A DNA stretch of 64,000 nt from Camelus bactrianus (Eukaryota; Chordata; Mammalia; Artiodactyla; Camelidae), in assembly GCF_048773025.1 (NCBI RefSeq), contig NC_133570.1:21612001-21676000 (forward strand). The letters are read 5' to 3'. Position 1 is the stretch's first letter. Every line of letters begins with the position of its first letter. Below, piece after piece: positions 58,344-64,000 of the stretch. Position numbers and translations under genes: made by a program. Under the pieces are notes generated by a model that searched no databases, was not told where the DNA came from, and saw only the letters and a list, made by a program, of their open reading frames with translations.

Positions 58344-59539
58344 TATCTGGAATCACTGAGCTTAGGGACAGCCCCTTTTTCTCCCCAAGAACTGGGGCTG
58401 TTCTGGGGGGAACCATAGCTTCTGTGCCTTAGGCAGTGGGAGGGAGGAGGGACCCCGCCCAGCCCACAAGGCGTGAGGATCCCGGGCCTGAGGCTGGAGT
58501 GGGCCAAGCACTACAGTGGGGAGAAAGTGGACTGGATCAGGGGCTCCCCTGTACCCTGCATGATGGCTGCTACATCGCCCGCACCACATTACCATTCAGT
58601 ACCTGGCCCATCTCCAAGGCCAGGGATCTGCCTTTGTTGTGAAGTCCAGGCCTCAGCTCGGGGCCTGGCAGCCTGGGGTTCTTCCAAAGCTGCTCCATGA
58701 GTTTGGTCAGACCACGATCACCATCATCGATTTCAGGTCTTCCTCCCCTCACTACCATCAGTGTCCCGAGCTGTGGACGGTCTGGGATTTAAACGGCCAG
58801 GGTGTTTTGCTCCAGAGGGAGACACTGCCTCTACTTTCCAGCGTCATTCATTAACGCAGACATCATTGAAAAGATGGTCCAAACAGAGGGGACCTGTGCC
58901 TTTGCTTGTGAGACCCGAGGACAGCGGTCCTCATCCCCGTGAGAGAACTGAAGTCCTGGCTGTTGGCCTGTGACCGTGTCTCAAAAGGGGCTGGACCAGT
59001 TGTAGCAGGAGAGTCACAACACGGGCCAGACAACTCTTAAGGAACCACCCAGGAAAGTGACTTTGGGAGGCCTGGGGTAGGGGGCCTCTTTCAGAGTTGC
59101 TGAAACAGAAAACCAGGAGGGCTGCACAGCTGGACTCGAGTGGATGTATTAGAGCTCCTGGGGATGAAAAGCAACTGGAAAATGAGAGGCCGTGACAAGC
59201 AGGAACGTGCAGCCTGCAGCCCTGAGTCCTTCCTACCCCAGCAGCGTGACAGCACCGGGACCCAGACAGAGGCCACAAGCTCAAAGCATGCCCTGGAGCC
59301 TGGCAAGGGCCCAGCCTCTTGACGGTGTGGCATCGAGAATGTTCAGAATCTGCTTGAACATCAGTGTCCTCATCTGCCAACAGAAGAGAAAAATCAGCTC
59401 AGCGGGCAGTTGGCTTCGCTGTCAGCGCTGGATAACCAGCACCCTCTCATCACTGCATCACTGTATCCCGTATTGCATTCCTGGGCTTCAAAACGGACCC
59501 CAACTGAGCAGACATGTGATCTCCTTATTCCTCATGGCC

Positions 59540-59625
59540 TCCCTACGGCAAAGGAACTGCCCCCATTTTACAGATAAGGAAACTGAGGCCCGGAGGTGCC
59601 CTATGTCTGGCTGCTTTCAACATCA
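59540..59625 (-). mobile_element. MIR-type SINE fragment
   Basis: CATTTTACAGATAAGGAAAC then TGAGGCCCGGAGG, the reverse complement of the conserved MIR core. Confidence 0.65.
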
Positions 59626-60193
59626 CTCCTTGAATAAGCGGTAGAGGACCCCTCCCCACAGAACCCCTGCCTGGCTGAGGACCAGGGGCTGCTGGCCAGG
59701 CTTGGCCAACCCGGCCAAGGAAGGGCAGTCTCTACTGGCCAGAGTGGAGGCTGCAGGAACCCAGCCCAGGGGACTGGTCAGAAGAGAAACCCCAGCCCAC
59801 TGATCTCAGGCCTCAGCAACTCTGTTCCGCTGGGTACTCGGCCGCCCTCCACAGCCTGGCCGGGCCACTGGGAGATGCTCCACAGCTGAAGACGCCCTAG
59901 CGGAACAGAGACGTCAGCGGGGCAGGTGTGAGGAACCTGGGGCCTGGGGGGCAGGGCTGGGGGCAGGCTTTGATGTGAACGTTGAGCCCTGGATCCCCAC
60001 CACAGCGGAGCAGTTAGCAGATGCCACTCTGGGAGCGGACCCCAAGAGTAAGGGCTGTGGGCCCTGGAGGGGGCCTGGGGCCAGGGGCCAGGACAGAAAA
60101 AGCCCAGGCAGAGGAGGGGTCATGTGGCTGGGGCACACTGGGGCAACCACTGCCAGCAAGAGAAACCAGGGGCACTTGCTGGCCTCCCTCCAG

Positions 60194-60412
60194 GTGGGCT
60201 GGAGTTGCCTTTGACCCTGAGGGCCAATGAGGCCCAGGACAGGCCAGCTGGGCCATGAAGACCCCAGGGGGCAGAGCCCTGGCCCCAGGCAGCAACGGCC
60301 TCTACTACTGCGGGCCTGTCAGTTGCCCCTGGCCGGCTGCCCCCATTGGCAGCACCGCAGGGAGCGGGGCCTCTGCACGGAGCTCATCCAGCCTGCAGCA
60401 ACGGAGATACAG
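60194..60412 (+). other. Exon-like segment, no recognised product
   Basis: A 219-bp stretch between a polypyrimidine/CAG acceptor-like site and a strong AG|GTAAGG donor-like site. A second donor-like GTAAGG lies at 60,048 after a short open stretch (NVEPWIPTTAEQLADATL). Joined reading runs open for only about 22 codons before a stop, and I recognise no family. It may be a dead exon of a neighbouring gene or chance. Confidence 0.15.
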
Positions 60413-60804
60413 GTAAGGGGCCAAGCGATTTGTAATGCAGGGGGAGAGGGGTTCCCTTTGACGGGAGCCAGGGATGGAAGGCTGGAGGGGAGAGTGGTGA
60501 GAAAGGAGATCAGCGGGAGAGGAGGGGCCTGAGCAGACACTGGCTTTCTTTAAAGTGTTGATGTTTTGTCAAGTGTGGATTTGTTTGCAGTGATTTTTAT
60601 TTTTTACTATTGTATTGAAATATTATTTATCTCAGTGACTGAGTTTTGGGGGTTCCCCTTAAATTTGGTGCCTAAGCCCAGTGCCTCACTTGCCCCGCCC
60701 TGGTCCTCTGAGCAGGGGAGAAGCAGGGAGACAGGGCCAGGGGGTCCCCAGCAGGCACTGATCATTTTAGGGGCAGCGGCCCCACAAGGCAGATCCTGCC
60801 TTCT

Positions 60805-60890
60805 TCCCCATCTTCCAGACAGGGATAGAGGTGACCTGCCCAACGTCACATAGCACATGGGCGCAGTCCCAGGACTTTAAGAAATGCCAG
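60805..60890 (-). mobile_element. MIR/L2-like fragment
   Basis: GACCTGCCCAACGTCACATA resembles the antisense MIR text TGACTTGCCCAAGGTCACAC. Decayed. Confidence 0.45.
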
Positions 60891-61539
60891 GACTGAACAG
60901 GCACCAGCATGACCTGTGTTTTAAGAAAATGATCCAAGAGAGGCGATGGTCTTCAAGGCGTCCAGAGAAGAGAGCCAGGGCTTGGCTCAGTCTCCCCTAG
61001 AGAGCTCAGCTCCTCATCATGGCTCCTAAATGTTTCCTGGGTCCAGGCCTGACCCAAGGGGGTCACGTCTAGGCACAGGACCTATGGACCAGTTTAGGAA
61101 CAGTAAGACAGGAGGAGGTGCCCGAACTGGTCTTACAGACCCAGGGCACTGACCTGTGATGGGAGCTCCAGGTGAAGGGAGCAGCATGGGCTGATGAGGA
61201 GAGTGGGTTGCACAGGCTAGCAGGGAGCTTCTGGAGCTGGGGAGATCGGCACAGAACTTGGGGGTCTTTTATCCTGGGGTCCAGGAGTCATGGAGGGATT
61301 TAAGTTGGGGACTGTCAGAGTCATATTGATGTTTTAGAAAAATGGCAGCAGATCGGAGACTGGTGTGAGGTCAGATTAGAGGATGGAGGAGTGGCTGGTC
61401 CACGGTGACCAGGTACCAAGATCTCCGATGGAAACAGCAAGGGGATGTGAAGTGGCGGTGCCAGAGGGCCAACGGGGAGGAACAGGCACTGACCTGGACT
61501 GTCAATACAAGTCTAAAACATACACCCTTTTTTGCAATA

Positions 61540-62703
61540 TGCAGCAAGTCATTTTTTATTAAAAAAAAGCATATTTATTTAAATTGTGTAATTTACAAAG
61601 ATATAACCAGAGGCTTCCAGACAAGAAACTCAACATTATTAATGACAGGAGGAAAATGGAAATAACCCAAATATCCATCAAGAAGGGTAGGACTAAATAC
61701 ACATGGACTCTTACACAAACGTCCAAAATTATGTTTCTGAAATTGGGTTTTTAAAGTACATGCGCATTTTCAAAGGCCGGTCAGAAAATATACAAAAATT
61801 TCAGGGGCATGTCTCTGCCTGGTGTGGTTCCACCTAGTGTTAATTTTTGCTTTATAATATTCTATACTTACAAAAATGTTCTCAAGAATATATATTTCAT
61901 TTTCTTCTTCTGAAATAATTTTTAATGCAAGAGTAATATGTGCTTTCAAACAAAGATTTAAGCACAAAAGTGTATAAAGTAAAAACTGCATTTGCTGTTA
62001 CCATCCCCCACATCCTACCCGTGTTGGGATTTTATTTTTCCAACACGGAGTCATATTCCGTACAGTAGCCTGCACTAGCTTTTCAAACAATCTGTTGACA
62101 TGTTTCCCATCAGTCCTTAAAAAGTTCATCATGGCTTTGTCAGCCTTCACAGTTTGGATGAACCAGCATGTCTCTAGTCATTCCCCAAGTAATGGACATT
62201 TAGGTTGTTTCCATTTAAAAATATCAATTACAAGAGATGCTACAGTGGAAACCGACACACAAGTGCATGTGCTGTGTACGTGTGTGAAATGCACTTAAGT
62301 GTCTCCATAGGAACGATGCCTAAAAGCGGGATTGCTGGGTCAGAGAGAACAGGCTTTGGAATGTTCACAGGCGGCACCAGTGGTCCTCCCAAAAGTCTGC
62401 TCCAGCTTCCACTCTAGAGGGAATGACGGTGCCTGTTCCTCTCCATCCTTGCCAACACCGTGGCAGGGCTGATCCTTTTGTTATTTTGCGCATCTGATGA
62501 GCAAAAATGAGGACAAATATATTTGTTGTTTATTTGTTTGATCATTCGTGAAACTTATTATCCTTTCATATTTTTATTGAGTGATTTTATTTATTCTGCG
62601 AATTTACCAGTCATAATTTTGCTTGGGTTTTTTTTGTTTTTGTTTTGTGTTTTTTTCATTCGGTTGGTTGTATTTTCTTAAAGTTCTATTGAAACTCTTT
62701 TTC
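61540..62703 (-). mobile_element. Ancient LINE-1 remnant leading into block C
   Basis: Phrases such as 'cctctccatccttgccaaca' near 62,438, GGGATTGCTGGGTCAGAGAG near 62,329 and 'ggacatttaggttgtttcc' near 62,194 are reverse-strand old L1. It appears continuous with the block-C LINE (62,704 on), suggesting the unit boundary falls inside one L1. Confidence 0.6.
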
Positions 62704-64000
62704 TGTTTGGAATATAACCCCTCGGTAAGTACGTGTGGCATAAGTGTCTTTCCCTGGTCTGTTTTATGGCTTTTTTGCTGAGGTCCTTCACCATAAAGCC
62801 GTTTGAATTTTCACATGTCAGGTTGGCTGTTTCTGTGATCGGTGGCAAACAGAGGAAAGGCATCTTTATTTCTATTTTCTTTTCATTCAGGTACTTTCAT
62901 TGCTCTGCTGTGCGTTCTCTCTGCCTGGAGTTTACTTTTGTGTAGGCAGGAATATAACCTTATATATTTTCCAAATGGAGAGCCAATTGTCATACATTTG
63001 TTGAATATGAACACAATTTTTGTCAAATCTTAAATCATTGATGTATCACATCCTCTCTGTGGTTCTGTTGATCTAATGATCAGTTCCCATGTCCGATCCA
63101 CCCCGTTTTAATGATTTTCACTTGACAGTGTGTTTGGGTACCTGGCAGAGAATGACCCTGTCATTATGACTCACTCAAAATATTTGCATCAGTTTTCTGT
63201 CATTATTCTCTCTGTTGGACTTAGAATCAGTTCACTAAGTTTTTAAAATTATCCCTTTGGTGCTGTGTTGTAATTTCATGGAATAGATGGGCTCCTTTGA
63301 GGAGAATTGATGTCTTTGTCTATCGTGTCAGTTAGTCAAAGTGCATTATGTTTTATCCACGGGAATCTTGCTCGTTTTGTGTTAAGTTTATTCCTAGGGG
63401 TTTTAACAGAATTTTTATTGAAGTTGTCAGTGTTTCGCCACTTTCCTATCCAGGGTGGTAACCGCCCGTGTCGGAGGAAACCTGACATTCCCCTGTCGTT
63501 CTCACATGGTCGTTTTCGTTAACGCTTGTATTATTTCCAATACTCCTCCAGCGGAGTGTTTTGGGATTACTTTATTTAAGGAGACTAACCCAGCATCGTC
63601 AAAGAATAATTTTATCTCGTTATTCCTAACACTCATCCCCCCTCATCTCATCCCATTTGTTCAAATCTGTAGACTATCTTGACTAGTGAAAAGTCAGGGT
63701 GGGAACCCTGGTCTTTAAAGCAGTTCTACCTTTATGCTGGAATTTTGCTGTAAGTGTTGGGAGACATCCTTTATCACGTTGAGGAAGTTTCCTTAGATGA
63801 TCAACTTGAAGTTTGCTTTCTTTACGTCAGAAACAAGGGTTGCATTTATACTGCTGTTCTAGTACATTTTGTGTCAAAAAGCTTACGTGCCCACCTTAAA
63901 TAGAGCTGTGACAAAATCGTCCTGCTGCTGAGGTGAAAAGTGCTGGTCCCAGGTTACCTGCCAGCTTAGAAAACTATGTTGGGAGGGAAAAGCAGATTTG
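62704..64000. repeat. Segmental duplication block C, left end only
   Basis: Third copy of the unit start. It follows positions 1-1,151 and 5,255-5,400 of block A and 35,905-37,170 of block B closely to the window end. It lacks the young L1: the sequence passes straight through the integration point at about 63,829-63,834. By homology a further IGLV2-like gene would be expected several kilobases beyond the window. Confidence 0.85.

Larger units (their letters stand above)
35896..62700. repeat. Segmental duplication block B (V8-V11)
   Basis: Second unit of the same tandem array, about 27 kb. It is shorter than block A because it lacks the V1-V2 and V3-V4 style doubling, the V5/V6 stretch and the 4.1-kb L1. 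It carries its own additions: about 1.4 kb and 2.4 kb either side of the LTR fossil, a 5'-truncated L1 at 46.24 kb, and about 5.7 kb after V11 that has no counterpart at the A/B junction. Confidence 0.85.
56953..62700. other. Single-copy 5.7 kb at the 3' end of block B
   Basis: Not present at the A/B junction. GC-rich between about 57.9 and 60.9 kb. It contains MIR-like fragments, a G-quadruplex-type G-run, exon-like segments without recognised product, and ancient LINE DNA from about 61.5 kb on. Open frames at 58,436-58,854 and 59,914-60,532 have no recognised domain. Confidence 0.5.

Noticed and set aside
58561-58740. SH2-like or transglutaminase-like exons in 58.5-60.4 kb
   Set aside because: Only a few residues resembled these families by eye and the frame breaks; not enough to name a family.

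Overview
The window is a stretch of mammalian immunoglobulin lambda light-chain locus: eleven V-lambda gene segments, all on the + strand, with no J or C segment and no other gene that I can identify. Each V unit has the usual parts: an upstream octamer (ATTTGCAT or a one- or two-base variant), a TATA-like GATAAGAG, a 46-nt leader exon, a short intron, a V exon with Cys23, Trp41 and Cys104, and a CACAGTG heptamer, 23-bp spacer and A-rich nonamer. Eight belong to an IGLV2-like subgroup or IGLV3-like subgroup with intact reading frames; three IGLV2-like segments are broken. The host looks like a camelid (camel, llama or alpaca). A tRNA-Ala-derived SINE at about 41.06-41.23 kb has the head sequence typical of the camelid Vic-1 family, and the young L1 is of the artiodactyl type. 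The exact species cannot be told.

Layout. Block A (1 to about 35,895): an ancient antisense LINE remnant interrupted by a younger 4.1-kb L1 (1,152-5,248), a TGGA satellite, a retroviral LTR fossil, then V1-V4 (IGLV2-like; V4 broken), a retroviral pro/pol fossil, then V5, V6 and V7 (IGLV3-like). Block B (about 35,896-62,700) repeats the same order in shorter form: ancient LINE remnant, satellite, LTR fossil, V8 and V9 (broken IGLV2-like), V10 (IGLV2-like), pro/pol fossil, V11 (IGLV3-like), then about 5.7 kb of single-copy sequence. Block C starts at about 62,704 and is cut by the window end. The window therefore catches two full units, and the start of a third, of a tandem segmental duplication that mixes IGLV2 and IGLV3 genes inside each unit. 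Internal expansion or contraction (V1-V2 against V3-V4; V10 as a V3/V4 hybrid) explains the different block lengths.

How it works together. The V segments are substrates for RAG recombination to J-lambda segments that must lie outside the window, downstream if all segments share one orientation. Octamer promoters give B-lineage transcription. CTCF-like motifs (CCACCAGGGGGCAGCA type) lie 0.25-1.5 kb upstream of nearly every V gene, almost all in the same orientation, and may organise locus looping. The rest is old transposon debris, microsatellites and unrecognised single-copy DNA. All functional statements rest on sequence motifs read by eye; no alignment or database search was run.
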